Shown here: positions 1-11,267 of the stretch, piece by piece
Layout: every line of letters begins with the position of its first letter
Numbering within the stretch: position 1 is the stretch's first letter
From: Symsagittifera roscoffensis
Lineage: Eukaryota > Xenacoelomorpha > Acoela > Convolutidae
Length of the DNA: 64,000 bases
Reading direction: 5' to 3'
Assembly (NCBI RefSeq): GCF_963678635.1
Contig: NC_087062.1
Location: 18,151,789-18,215,788, forward strand
The notes under the pieces: generated by a model
What the model was told of the DNA's origin: nothing
Database searches by the model: none
What the model saw: the letters and a program-made list of their open reading frames with translations, nothing else
Program-made: the position numbers and the translations under genes

Positions 1-381
1 AGTCATGCTGTTATTTTATAATTTGTGGTGTTTAGTAAGCTGCATTGGTTAGTTCGGTTTAGTTCGGTTTAGTATATAATTCCTTTCCAACCGGGTTAAA
101 GGAAAGTTTGAAACTTGTTATCGTGTGTTAGAGTTGTTGAGTGTGAAAACTTGAAACGTAAAATCATTATTTAAACAATTCTTCGTGGGCGAGCTGTGCG
201 AGTTTGGATAGAATTCTTGCGCGAGTGAATGAAAATATTTGAAAAGGTTAGTACTGCTTTCTCATTTTATCAATTTATTGCATAGAATTTGAATTTTACT
301 GCGTTTGGGGGAAATTTAAAATTAGAAATGTTCATCGTAATTAAGTTTACTGCTTCATGGGGAAAAAATTTATAGATAAAA
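1..381. other. 3' non-coding end of element A
   Basis: No convincing gene is visible. The stretch keeps the T/G-rich plus strand of element A and has a short direct repeat (gttcggttta, twice, about 52-72). It should hold or lead into the 3' LTR of element A, but I found no stretch repeated at 24.8-26.4 kb, so the LTR is outside the window or too diverged to see by eye. Confidence 0.3.
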
Positions 382-2073
382 TTACATTGGTATTTCAATA
401 GGCTGGATAAATTCATGCGGGATAAGGAAGGGTCTGGATTCTTCGGCATTAAGGGTCTTCGTGATGGGACAAAACATATACATTTGGGTAACTGGGTCAT
501 TGTTGCGGAGGATGCCGTGGAGGTTAGTATCTTTGATGCAATATGTAAAATTAAGGGTTGTGTACTTTGAATGGTGACGTGTACTTTGAGTTAAGAAACT
601 GAAAACGATGGTGAGGTTGTCTTGATGGTGTATGCAAATCAAAATGATTTTGTATAAAACGATAGTATGTATATGTGTGGGTTTTTTTAGTGCGTAACAT
701 ATTATCGTGGGAACAGTGCAAATCGCGTTCATGTGGTGAAAGAAAGTGAAAGGTTAGTGAGAATAATTGAAATTTGTCGTGGAAACTTTCGTAAGCCTGA
801 ATATCAGCTAGTGATTCTGAAATGATATGATCATACTTTCTATCAAAAATATTAAGTGTGAATACGTATGATATTTTGATGAAAAATTTTTCTGTTAGTT
901 GAGGGTTAGCGAAGCAGTCTTCATCTAAAAATTGGTCTTGATTAGGTCGGATGATATTATGGTCGTAATATTCTATTGTAAATCCGTTAGCTCGGGGTGC
1001 AGTGAATGTTTTTAGTAATTTTTTATATCCTACGTAAGTAAATTGTTGAGGTGTTGTAGTGAGTCTATATAACATGTCTTTGTGCTTTTTTATGTTGTCA
1101 TGAGTATTAGTTAGTGGTAGGCAAAGGGGGTTAGTAAAATGATAATAAGCTGTCCAATGAAGTGTTGGCATTAAAACATGTTCATCTACAAAACTACGTG
1201 CGTCATTAGTATCGTTAGGTGTGTTTAATGTATATTGTGGAATTGAGGGTAAGGTGATTGCAAGAAAATTTTTCGTGTTTGTGTGTTGCGGGTGATTAAT
1301 ATATTCGCAGGCTGTTCCGGGTTTGGTCGGGAATGGGTGATTTGGGAATTTTCGTTTAAAAGTGCGATAAGCTCGGTGAGTGCTACTAGATGTTTCGGTG
1401 GATGTGGATGATTGTGTGAATGATGCAGTGTAAGCTGAGGAGGGTGTAGGAGTAGGTGGGTTCGAGGATTCTATTGTGGATGATAGTTGATGTATTGTGA
1501 GGGTGTTAGGGTGTTTTAACTGTTGTTGTAGGGTAATAAAATTATCGAGCTCCTGGGAAATTTGGGGGTATCTGGGGAATTATTATATGATCTGTCGGAA
1601 TGAAGTGGAGATTAGGTTGGGGTCACTTGCGAGGCATAAGAAGGAGTGGAAACGGATGGGAGTGAATGATTTGATGGAATTGGTTAAAAAAGGGGGTTTT
1701 GAAAAAACTGAGGAGTTGGTCTGAGGATAATTTGATGGAGATGGTTCGGAGTCTGCAAATTCGTCAGGGGTTTCTACATTAGGGTTAGTAAATTGTGAGA
1801 TAGAGTATAAAACTGAAATATCTGAGTTAGTATCAGAATTCGTGCTTGATGATATATTAATAATCGGAAATCGGGTGGTGGGAAAGCAAAAAGTGGGATT
1901 ATTGGGATTTGAGTTTGGAGGTTGGCTGGGTGGGAATTTGAGAGATGTAGGGATCCAAGTTGTCGGCTCATCGTGGGCTAAAAAAAATGATTATTTTGAG
2001 ACTGAAAAGTGGTGGTATGGGGTTGTTCTATAATTTGTTTGTATGTATTATCATTTTGTGAAGGATGTGTCAT
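382..2073 (-). pseudogene. ORF-Z: last gene of element A, unrecognised, frameshifted
   Basis: An ATG at 2071-2073 lies 6 bp after the env stop. The first frame closes with TAG at 1978-1980 beside an A/T homopolymer. The next frame carries on as a Ser/Thr/Pro/Asn-rich segment with further breaks to about 1513. From about 1510 to 551 one frame is open and looks like a folded domain (aromatic-rich, around LHWTAYYHF and FTIEYYDHN). The last stretch, to 382, is in another frame and includes the segment NNDPVTQMYMF. A Pro/Ser-rich N-terminal half and a globular C-terminal half resemble ORF-X in layout, though I see no clear sequence match. The function is unknown. Position directly behind env fits an accessory gene of an env-bearing retroelement. 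At least two frameshifts make it a pseudogene unless they are sequencing errors. Confidence 0.5.
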
Positions 2074-2079
2074 TATATG

Positions 2080-4582
2080 TTAGATGGGGCTTTGTGGTAT
2101 ATTTGGTCTAGAATTTGGATTATTTGTGATTGCTAGGTTTCGGAAATTACGAAGAACTAATGATAATGAATGGTTTTGTGGTGGGGGTGGCAACTGTGGT
2201 GCGGTAGGTGTTATCTCTATATTATTGTGTTCTTCGTCGTAAGTGTTTTGTCTTGTGGATATTTTCGTGTTATATTCTTTTATATGTGCATAGAGAAGTA
2301 TTTTGTTTATTGATGATGAAAAAATTCCAAAAAATCCTGCAAACAGTATGCGTGCTACACTTGCTTGTCTGTTTACTTGTGTGTGTATAGCGCATGTGTT
2401 ATAGATTCCTTTTAAGAGTGAGAAAAGAAATCCTATAAAGTTAAACATTGCGTATAAGATAGTTAATTTTTCTAAGATGTAATAGGGCCATCCTAGAAAA
2501 GCTAGAATTTCGTTTTTTAGGGTGACAAAACTGAAAATATTTATAGGTGAAATATCCTGTGGTCTGTATTTTTCACCGTTTAAATATATGTAGTCTTTAA
2601 TGTCTTTAAATTATCCGCTATAATCTTGTGTATAAATATCTGCAAATTCTGCGGTTTCGGCAAGTTTTCTTAAATTCTGGTCAATTGACTGTCTTTGTAT
2701 AGTGTCCATTTGTGTTAATATTTCTTGAAATTGTTGTGTTCTAATGTGATGTTGGATATCTGATTTAGAATATATTCCAATTGATTGTAAATCAATATTT
2801 GGATTACGAGCAATAGCTCTGATGCTTTCGGGTGAAAATTTTTTGAGTGATTGCATTAACGTAGGGTATGGTGTAAGGAGATAGTATTTATCTTCATCAG
2901 GATTCAATTTTACTACATTGTGGCTATTTTCTGATCCACATGGGACTGCGGTATCCCAAAAATATGTTCGTCTTGAAAGTGTGTCGAAAAAATGTACTTT
3001 ATTTTTATAGAATATAGGGATTCTTTTATAACAACGTTTATCTTCACAAACATATAGTGGTGATACTTTTTTGGTACAAGTAAAAAACCATAAAATATTT
3101 CCTTCGTAGTCTAGAAAATTTGATCTATTTCCTGACAATAAGTATCCTGCGTAGGGTATTTTTAGTACTGCTAGTGCGAGTGATTGTAGGATTTGTGTCC
3201 TTTCCAATTCGCATAATTGGTGAAGTGTTTCTAATTCGGAGAGTGACATTTCTTGAAAAATTCGACTAATTGTGTAGTCTAACTTCATATCTAAGTGAAT
3301 ATCGTAATGAATATTACCAAAATAGGTGTTATTCATTAGTGATAATTCTTGTAAACGTGTACTTCTACTGTCATGTGGCTTTAGTTTTCCACCAGGTTGA
3401 CCTGTGCTTTTTTGAAAGTTAACTGGTATGTATGATGTTCCTTCATTTAGAGGGTGACCTGTGGCATAAGGGTCAAATTTTATTTTTCCAGTGATCATGT
3501 CGAAACCTTTTTCGTATTCGACAAGTATTTCAGAATATTGTGTTTTATAAAGTGGATTTCTGTATTTGCATGCAATTTCTGTTTCTTGATATATTTGGAA
3601 ACGTGTTAATTTATTTTCTATAGCACGAATATTTCTAAAATCATTACTTTGTTTTCGCGATGGATTTACTTGTTCGTATGGAATTGATTCTATAAAATTT
3701 TTTTCATGAAATTTTATCATTCGAGCGTGTATTTTTGCTATTTGAAATGTTGTGCATGTATCTTCGGGAAACCAAACGATTGTTGCTTGTGTCCGTGTTG
3801 TAGGGTCACAATAACCTTGATCATTTTTGCAAGGTAGTCTAATTCCTTGATAGATCATTGTGTTATCTGATAAATCTCGTGTGAGTTGTACTTTTTCGAG
3901 TTGTAATTTCCAATCGAAAAACATTATTTCTTGATATCCTCTATTTTTTGTGTCTGCTTTGCAGTTTGAGGGGTCATTTATTCCAATGTGTGGTATCCAG
4001 TGTTTATCGTGTATGTCATAAGTTAATCTTCCGTGTGCGCCGTTGTATGGGTATTTTTCGTCTAGTTTTATATGTCCTTGATATCTTTCAAGCTGTGCTT
4101 GGTGTACAGAATCGGCAAAGACTTGGAAATTTACTATTTTCCTGTCTGTGTTTCTATTTCTTGTGATGTTTAGTCTGAGTAGTTCGTTTTTACAATCATC
4201 GGGATTTAGATGTAAAAGTCGTTCTATATTACTTTGATAGAATGATTCGTGATCAAGTCGGTTCTTATTTCCATTGGAAACTTGTGAACAGTGTACTTTC
4301 TTTTCGGAAAATGTTGCTGTAAATTTATATCCTGTGACTGTTTTTGCTCGGGCTTTTGAATACAGTGTTGCTATTACATTTGTAGTTTCTATAGCTTGTG
4401 GTTCTGTTTCGCAATGTGATACTTGATTTATTGCATATCTGTGTTTTTTGTTCGTTTTCTTCACCATCGTAGTGTGTTACTAATAAATCCTGGGGTCCTG
4501 TGCGAGGAGAAAGATTTTTGTTCTGTTCGGAAAATATTAGAAAAAAGATGTGTTGAAATGTTGAAATTTTTAGAATATACAT
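2080..4582 (-). pseudogene. env: env-like membrane fusion glycoprotein of element A, broken by one in-frame stop
   Basis: The main ORF (2611-4467) has 618 codons and ends in TAA at 2611-2613. The same frame stays open beyond that stop to 2080 and there encodes two long hydrophobic stretches (the likely membrane anchor) and a Pro-rich tail, so the original gene had roughly 800 codons. A short ORF just upstream, in another frame (ATG 4580-4582), starts with a signal-peptide-like sequence (FQHIFFLIFS), suggesting the true start and a frameshift near 4470-4500. The ectodomain has spaced cysteines, including GYCDPTTRTQ followed by an IVWFPEDTC segment, and a later CEDKRCYKRIP motif. This layout reminds me of the gB-like (class III) glycoproteins of chuviruses and of invertebrate retroelements that captured them. 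That is a family inference from memory, not a search. It lies outside the duplicated unit except for its first about 50 bp. Confidence 0.65.
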
Positions 4583-5815
4583 GTGTATGATAATCCTGAG
4601 TATGGGTTATAAAATGTGATGTAACCAATTGTGTTTTTGGTATATCTATCGTATTTATATATTACTTCAGTTGTTATAAATGGTGGTGGTAGCGATTGAG
4701 CTGTTATATTTGGTGGATTTAATGGGTAGGGATGTTGAGCAATATTATTAAGTTTGATCGTGATTTCGAATTTCAATTGGAGACTATTTTGTTGAAATAT
4801 TTGAATATTGTGGTCACGAATATCTTCGTGGATATCTTGTCTATATTGTAGTCCATTGAGTGCCCAACTGTGGAGTCGATTACTTTCTTGATGTTGTCCA
4901 AATAATGGTGGGGGGGCTACGAATGTGTTCCAATCTAATCTTTAGGGGATATTTGTTGATGATTGTTCGCGATATCTAGCGTCGAGGTTATTTGGTAAAT
5001 TTAAAGCGAAAAGCGTCGGTGAAATTTGACTTAATGATGGTGTTGATGGTAGTGATAATGTTTCTGGTAGTGATGATAGTGTTTTATCCGTAGAAATATC
5101 TATTGGGTCGTTTACTAAGTTTGGTTCACCTTGTGTATACAAGTGTGTTGTCCAATATGGTAGTCGTGTTGTGGGATTGGGGGGGAATAAAGGGATTTTC
5201 ACGTATTTGTTCAGATGTTGGTGTTGAACCTAAGTATACTGATGGTATACTTGAGGTGCTACGTTGTGAAAGGAGTGGGGGAGTTTCTGGTAATGTACTA
5301 TTTGGGTTTTCTGAAGTAGTTGGTGTTGGTGATTGGGTCATATCAAAATGAACTCTAGGGGTTTGAAAACTTCTGTTTCGTCGTGGATGTATAATTTGTC
5401 TATTTATTTCAACTGTATTTTGGTTTTGACTAATGTTTCTTATTCTGCTTAATGCTTGTGGTAATGTGGGGTACAAGTTATATGTTGGTTCACTTAGGGG
5501 TGCGTGTCGCTGAACTGGTTCTAATGGTTCGGATAAGCGAGCGTGTCGTTCTTCAAAAAGGTATGGATTATCTTGGAAAGAAATTCATGTGGATGTTTGC
5601 GGGCTTTGGGTAGTTGTAGGTATTCTTGGGTTTTCTTGGGATGATGTCGGTGAAGACTGATTTTGTGATTGTTGGTCAGCAATTTTTGAAAGTGTTCTGA
5701 TTGATTTTTTCTAGTGGGAAGATTTATGTTTATTGTAGTATTCTTCAATGAAAAGAATTAAAAGGATTGTTGCTAAGGCGAATGTGATTATTGCCTTTTT
5801 TACACATTTGCACAT
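4570..5815 (-). pseudogene. ORF-X (unit 1): signal-anchored, Ser/Thr/Pro-rich protein between pol and env
   Basis: An ATG at 5813-5815 is followed by CKCVKKA and a hydrophobic segment of about 17 residues (IITFALATILLILFI), then a charged tail, as in a type II membrane protein. That frame is stopped by TAG at 5711-5713 and TGA at 5585-5587. It then stays open through a Ser/Thr/Pro/Gln-rich region to a run of seven G at 5179-5185, where the coding frame shifts. It meets TAA at 4942-4944, and the final part, starting LDWNTFVAPPP, runs to the stop at 4570. Reading across these breaks gives about 400 codons. I do not recognise the family. A signal-anchored protein next to a fusion-glycoprotein gene could be an envelope partner, but that is speculation. 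Confidence 0.5.
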
Positions 5816-6676
5816 TGTCAGTATTAGGGATGATAAAAATATGATGAAAATTACAAATAGTAAAAAAATATCTGTTCTAATAAAAAACGTTCATATCATT
5901 TAAATATGATCAATGATTTGGGAAAATTGGAGATATATTTCAAATAGGGAGTAGAAAATTTAAAAAAAAGTTGCAAAAAATTATTAAAATGATTATAAAA
6001 GCTTCAAAAGTATCAAATAGAAATATGAACAAAAGTTTGAATAGTAGTTTTTAAAGGTATTGACTGATCGAGAGAAGAGCATTTAAGAAATGATTTCTTT
6101 GTCGAATATTTTTTGTTGTTTGAGGCGAGATTCAAGTGTGGTCGAGTTATTTATTGATTTTTTGACATGTTGGTTGAGTTTTGTGAAAAGTTGTTGGGGG
6201 CTTATTTTATGGTGTTTGGGAGGTCTTCTTTGCTTTATTTTTATTTGTCGAGTGATCTGGGGTGTTTTTGAGATATTTTTACTTTAGGCCAAATGAATAT
6301 GGTTCTTTTTTACTTTAGGCTAATTTATTATTTTTGGTTGGAGGGTTTTTGAGGTCTGAGTTGGGAAAATATTGTTGATCTTTGCGTTATTGGATAGGGG
6401 AGGGTTGTAATATTATGGTGGTATATATTTTAGTTGTCAAGTTTTAGCGAGTTGCTTATTTTTGACCTGGAGGTTGTAAAGTTATAGTTATAGATATGGC
6501 TGGAGTTTAATATCTTTCGGCTAATAGGTTGGTGTTAGAGACATAGAAGGTGACGGATTTAAGTGAATCCTATTGGCTGAATCTGAACTAGAATTGTTGC
6601 GTGTTTGTCAGCATATTATTTTGAAAAATGAAAGTTCAAAATGACCCAGAGGTGCAAAGATTATTAATTTTTAAAA
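5816..6676. other. Spacer between pol and ORF-X (unit 1)
   Basis: About 860 bp with no credible minus-strand coding frame. It contains the near repeats actttaggccaaa and actttaggctaat (about 6280-6320). A 65-codon plus-strand ORF (6090-6287) rich in Phe, Leu, Cys and Trp is best explained by the T/G-rich strand. A splice acceptor or promoter for the env-side genes might lie here, but I cannot point to one. Confidence 0.4.
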
Positions 6677-7318
6677 TTAAAGTTTTTTTTGAAATTCAAC
6701 TTTCTTTAATATTTTAGATTGTGGGATGAATGTTTTGTAGTTGTTACGTGGTTGATTTCTAAGTCGCAATGATTCTCTATGTTCTAATTTTTCTACTTGT
6801 TCTTGTGGTAGAATTTTTTCTATCATTTTCCTATTTTTTCTTTCTTTTTGAGGTATTTTTGGGTCTGGCGTTTTTGTATTGTTTTGAGTTATGGTTTGTT
6901 TTTGATTTTGTTTTTCATGATGAACGTTGTGTTGTTCATCTATTTCTTTTTCTGTATGTGAATGATTTTGAATAACTTTCATACCTGTGAAGGAATATAA
7001 TTGAGTTAATTCGCGTAGCGCGTATTCTTTTGGGTAGTAGGATAATAGATTGTTACGATGTTGAACAATTTCCTTTTTATTTGAATCTGTGAGTTTATAC
7101 GTTACGTCAGTGGGTTTGGCAATTATTTGGTATGGTCCTTTTCGAAGGGGTTGTAATTTTTTAGAGATTCCTTTTTGTGTATTAAAGTTAGGTATTAAGA
7201 CAAATGTTCCAATTTTTAAATCTGTGGCTGGTGTAAAACGTGAATTAATTTGGTCGTTAATATTTTGCCTTTGTAACAATTTTTTTGTTACTTTTTGGTA
7301 AATTTCATTGTGTTTTTT
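6677..7318 (-). pseudogene. pol: pol unit 1: integrase C-terminal GPY/F-type domain
   Basis: About 200 codons carrying the motif LRKGPYQIIAKPTDVTYKL, which matches the GPY/F module found after the catalytic core of Ty3/gypsy and retroviral integrases, followed by a charged Gln/Lys-rich tail. The frame is open upstream to about 7318, so it was once continuous with the integrase core. It is now shifted at a run of seven A (minus strand, about 7306-7313). Confidence 0.8.
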
Positions 7319-8320
7319 TATCTCTATTTAAAATCCATTCGGTGTGTGTGCCGGAGGCTAATTTAATAATTTGTGAGTGATGAAAATGATCTTCATCATG
7401 TGTGTGTAAAGGTACGTTATAACAAATTGAGTCTTTATTTGGTTTGCAATAACCTTGTATATTTTTATGGGCATTTGCTGTAAACATAATTGGTTTGCGT
7501 GGCTTTTGATTAAAAACCATTTCGTATGGTGACATTCCTAAATTTGTCGTGGTTTGTGAATTGTATGCTAAGGGAAATAATTTTACATCTGCTGACCATT
7601 CTGTGTATTTTGTATCATTTCCATTTATGATACATCGGAGATATTCTTGTAGTGAACGGTTCATACCTTCGACTAAACCGTTTGTCCAAGGTGCATAAGA
7701 TGTACGTGGTTTATGTTTGATGTTATATAAGTGGCATAGTGTGATGATTTCATTATTTATGAATTCTGTACCGTTGTCTGTAACTAAGATTTCGGGTAAT
7801 CCAAATTTAGCTATCCAATGTTCATAAAGCGTCGTGTAGGCATAATAAGCATTACAATGTGGTACTGGGTTCAGTGCTACATAATGTGTAAGTGCGTCAA
7901 CAATGACCATAATGTAGGAGTTTCCTTCAGAGGATGGTGAAATTGGTCCTTTTGTATCGAATGAAATGCGATGATTAAAATATAAACTTTGTCCTTTAAA
8001 ATCTTGTTTTTGTGCTATTTGTTTTTGATTAGAATAAGCTTTGTTTAATTGACATATTATACAATCATTGCATAATACTTTTATCCAAATTGGTGCATTT
8101 GGGAAATAAAAATTTTGTTTAAAGTTTGAGTATGTTTTCTCTGATCCGGAGTGTCCTTTAGTATTTTGTGTATGTGAGATGTTAAAAGCTATTAATATCA
8201 TACTTAAAGGAAGGCAAGGAACTTTTGAATCATTTAAATTATATTCTAAAAGATCTGTATTTTCATTAATTGTTGTGTTATTAAATTTTCGGAAATATCG
8301 GAGAAGTGTTTTATTTCCTA
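7305..8320 (-). pseudogene. pol: pol unit 1: integrase zinc-binding and catalytic core
   Basis: The 298-codon ORF 7305-8201 extends upstream without ATG to about 8320. It has an HHCC-type zinc-binding region (His10, His17, then CNDCIIC at 44-50) and a complete D,D35E triad: Asp82 (SFDTKG), Asp142 (VTDNGTEF) and Glu178 (GLVEGMN). It would catalyse insertion of the cDNA. The core itself looks intact; the breaks lie on either side of it. Confidence 0.9.
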
Positions 8321-8717
8321 ATTACTGGGTCGAGATTTTGATATTGTTTTAAAAGTTCAAGTGTAATTTTATCTGTTGGGGGGAGAAAAATATTGTCAAT
8401 TTCTAGTTTTGATAGGTGAATTGTGTCAAGTGGGTCATGGAGGTCAAAAACTTGATTTATTGTGTATTTTGAATCATTTGTTTGCGGTCCTGATAAATTT
8501 ATTTTATCGGTTAAATTTTGTTTTTCAATTAATGGAGCAAGGTCTTTTTTGTGCAAATGTTGTTTTATTCTTTTTTGTTGAGTGTTATTTTTTTATCCAT
8601 TGTGAGTATGGAATTGGTTTGAAAGTTGATGTTCCTAGTAAATCAACTTCGTAGTGATTATTTTGGCAAGTGGGAAGTGTTGTAGATTATTTATCTGTGA
8701 TTGATCAATGTCAATTT
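8311..8717 (-). pseudogene. pol: pol unit 1: linker between RNase H and integrase
   Basis: An 81-codon ORF (8311-8556) encodes a hydrophilic segment ending VIRK. It joins neither the RNase H frame (right) nor the integrase frame (left) without a shift, and the right-hand part to 8717 is broken by stops. Abrupt frame changes at both ends suggest small deletions, which would have removed the end of RNase H and part of the linker. Confidence 0.6.
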
Positions 8718-9332
8718 TTAACTGCATATTTGCATTCTATGTAAGTTTGAAAATTTCATTAGAATTAGTTGAAATCTATAAATTTTATGATTTGGATTTG
8801 ATTTTTGTGCAAAGAAAAAAATATTTGGTTTGTGATCTGTGAATAGAACTGTTGGGTGTTTTGATCCAAGTATCAGAAATTCATTTTCTGTAAGTGTATA
8901 AATTATAGCTGTACATTCTCTCATTAGAGTTGAGAGTCGTAGCTCTGCTTGAGTGAATAATCGTGAATTTGCTGATATAAGGTTCATTTTATTTGTTCCA
9001 CTATGTGATTGTAGCAATGCTGCGCCGATGCCAAAATTTGAAGCATCGCACATTGCATAGAATGGTTGATTTGGATCTGGAATTGTGTTTGAAATTTGTT
9101 CAGTTAAAAGTTTTTTAATTTCTTCAAATCGTGTTTGATGTTTAGTGGTCCATTCAAAATTATTTTGTTGTCTGAGGATATTATGGAAGGGTTTTAAGTA
9201 TAATTGCATTTTATAAACGCATTTGTTTAAGAAATTTAACATTCCAAGGAATTCTTGGATTTTCTTTTTGTTTGTTGGTGGCTGAAGATTTTGAATAGCA
9301 TCAATGCGTGATTTTAATGGGGTGATAGTGTT
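8718..9332 (-). pseudogene. pol: pol unit 1: RNase H domain
   Basis: The 174-codon ORF 8718-9242 has the three acidic landmarks of a Ty3/gypsy RNase H: YAMCDASNFGIGAALL (Asp), LSTLMRECTAI (Glu) and LFTDHKP (Asp). The same frame is open to the right as far as the TGA at 9333-9335, so only that one stop separates it from RT. The domain ends early at LHRMQICS, consistent with a deletion of its C-terminus. Confidence 0.85.
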
Positions 9333-10811
9333 TCATTCAATTCTATGTCCTAAAAATTTAACTCGTGTTAGAAAAAAGTGTGATTTATCGGGAGCTGCCT
9401 TCAGATTTTCGTTCTGAAGTATTTTATGACACTGTTCTAAAACTGTAAACATTTCTTCTTTGGTTTGTGGTTGCATAAAAACATCATCTAAGTATGTGAT
9501 TGCATTTTTCTTGAGTATTAGTGGTCTAAAAATTTTACTCATAAAAGCTGAAAAAGCTGCTGGTCCTATGGATATTCCATAGAATAAGCGATTCAATTCA
9601 TATTGTTGATTTCCAATAACAAATTGTGTTAAACGTCGTGATTTTTCATCTAGTGGCATTTGGTTATATGCACTATTCATATCTGCGGTTGTGAAGTATT
9701 TACCATTTATCTTTGTCAAGATAACTTGTATTGATTCAATAGGCCAATTGCATTTTGATTCGTCAATTAGTGAATTGAGATATCTAGCGTCTAAAACTAT
9801 TTTTAGTGATTCACTTTTTGCTAGAATGATAACAGGGTTAATGAAGGTGTTTCCTTTTGGTTGTTCTTCTTTATTTGCTGGTGAGATAATTTCGTATTGT
9901 TCTAAAATGTCAAGTATTCTGTTTACTTTGTCATGTAAGTGAATTGGTACTTTACTTGCTCTTTGTTTTTTGAAAACTGCGTCAGGTTTTAATGGAAGGT
10001 GTAGTGATGAACTAATTTTTCCAACGTCAAATTTTGATGTTGCGTAGACTGTTGAATATTTTAACAGTTGTTTTGCTAATTTATCAAATTCGGTTTGTGT
10101 AATTTGTGAATGTTCAAAATTAAACATTGTTAAAAATTTTTGTAGTTCTTTTGTGTAATTTGTTATATTGAATGTTGGTTTAAAATATGGTGTTTTTGTG
10201 AAGTAATCTGTGTTTCTTTTTTCATTACTTATTATATTTTTTATGGATAATTCTTCGTCAAGAATTGTGGATTGGCAAATATCTAATAATTGGAGTATAT
10301 TATTAACGCGGTAGGCTACTTCATTTTTAGGTGAAATTGTAGCATTTGTTTCACAATATCCTAAAAGTCCTAAGGGTAATGTTACTTGATATGGTGTATT
10401 GTTATACACGTGTAATGCAATGATGTCGGAATTCGTGTTTTTCGAATGTTTTATGAATGAGATCGTAATTTTGAAAAATTTGTGAATAGGTTTAAATTCA
10501 AAGTCTGACATAAAAAGTTGTTGTTTATTTTGACTTTTGTTATACTGGTTAACTTGTTTTATTGAAAAATTATAAATATTTCCTGATAGTGGTTTCAGGT
10601 GTTTCCGTTGTTGATTGTAAATTGGGTAAAATTTTGAGAAGGATGGTGGTTGTTTGTTTAATCTTTGGAAGAATGTTAAGGCTGTATTTTTTGTTTTTGT
10701 GTACTTATCTTCGATTTGTATTTTACTATTTAGGATGTTGATTGTTGGTATATATTTAGATATAAATGGTATGCCAATGATATTGTGCTTAATATCAGTA
10801 ATATGAAATAT
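9333..10811 (-). pseudogene. pol: pol unit 1: reverse transcriptase
   Basis: The 392-codon ORF 9333-10511 holds all RT blocks: KIVLDARYLNSL (about 237-247), motif A TTADMNSAYNQ (Asp277), motif B GISIGPAAFS (312-321), motif C ITYLDDVF (YLDD at 340-343), motif D LKAAPDKSHFF and motif E VKFLGH. The order and the YLDD box are typical of Ty3/gypsy. The frame is open to the right to the TAA at 10812-10814, so protease and RT were one frame. The catalytic residues are intact; the domain is bounded by stops TAA (10812) and TGA (9333). Confidence 0.92.
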
Positions 10812-11267
10812 TTATTTAAACGGTTTGTTTAAAATTTTGTTTTGTTCCATTGTTCTCGTGGGGAGAAGAAATAATTGGATTTTTCCATAATTTACTAATG
10901 TTGATCCTTCTGCTGTTGCTAATTTACTAGAGGTTTCAAGAGGTGTTAATTTTGGATGTAATGTTTTGATTTTATTCCATGTGGGAATATTAATTATATT
11001 TGATTCTGCTCCTGAATCAATTAAAAATCCAATTTCAAGATCTGGTGGTTGAAATTCTTTGTTTCTTGGGCTTTCTAAGAGAAATGGAATTGTCCAAATT
11101 TTTTCTGTGGGTTGTTCTTTTTGTATATTTTGATAAATATGTTTTATGTTTGGGCATTGTGTTTCGTCTTTTTTATCGGGTTTAATTCCCGTGTTAATTC
11201 CGTTTACTTCTTGTGTAGTTTGTGTCTTATCAATGGGTTCAATATAGTAATTGTGAAGGAGTTCCAA
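10812..11267 (-). pseudogene. pol: pol unit 1: retropepsin-type aspartic protease
   Basis: 151 codons with the active-site motif FLIDSGAESN (Asp84-Ser85-Gly86), the retropepsin signature that cleaves Gag and Pol. It has no ATG of its own: it is in frame with the preceding gag tail and separated from it only by TAA at 11268-11270. It ends at TAA 10812-10814, after which the frame continues with the segment FHITDIKHNIIG and on to RT. Confidence 0.85.

Noticed and set aside
6090-6287. Hydrophobic 65-residue plus-strand ORF between pol and ORF-X, present in both units
   Set aside because: It looks like a membrane protein, but the strand bias alone produces such frames; no other support.
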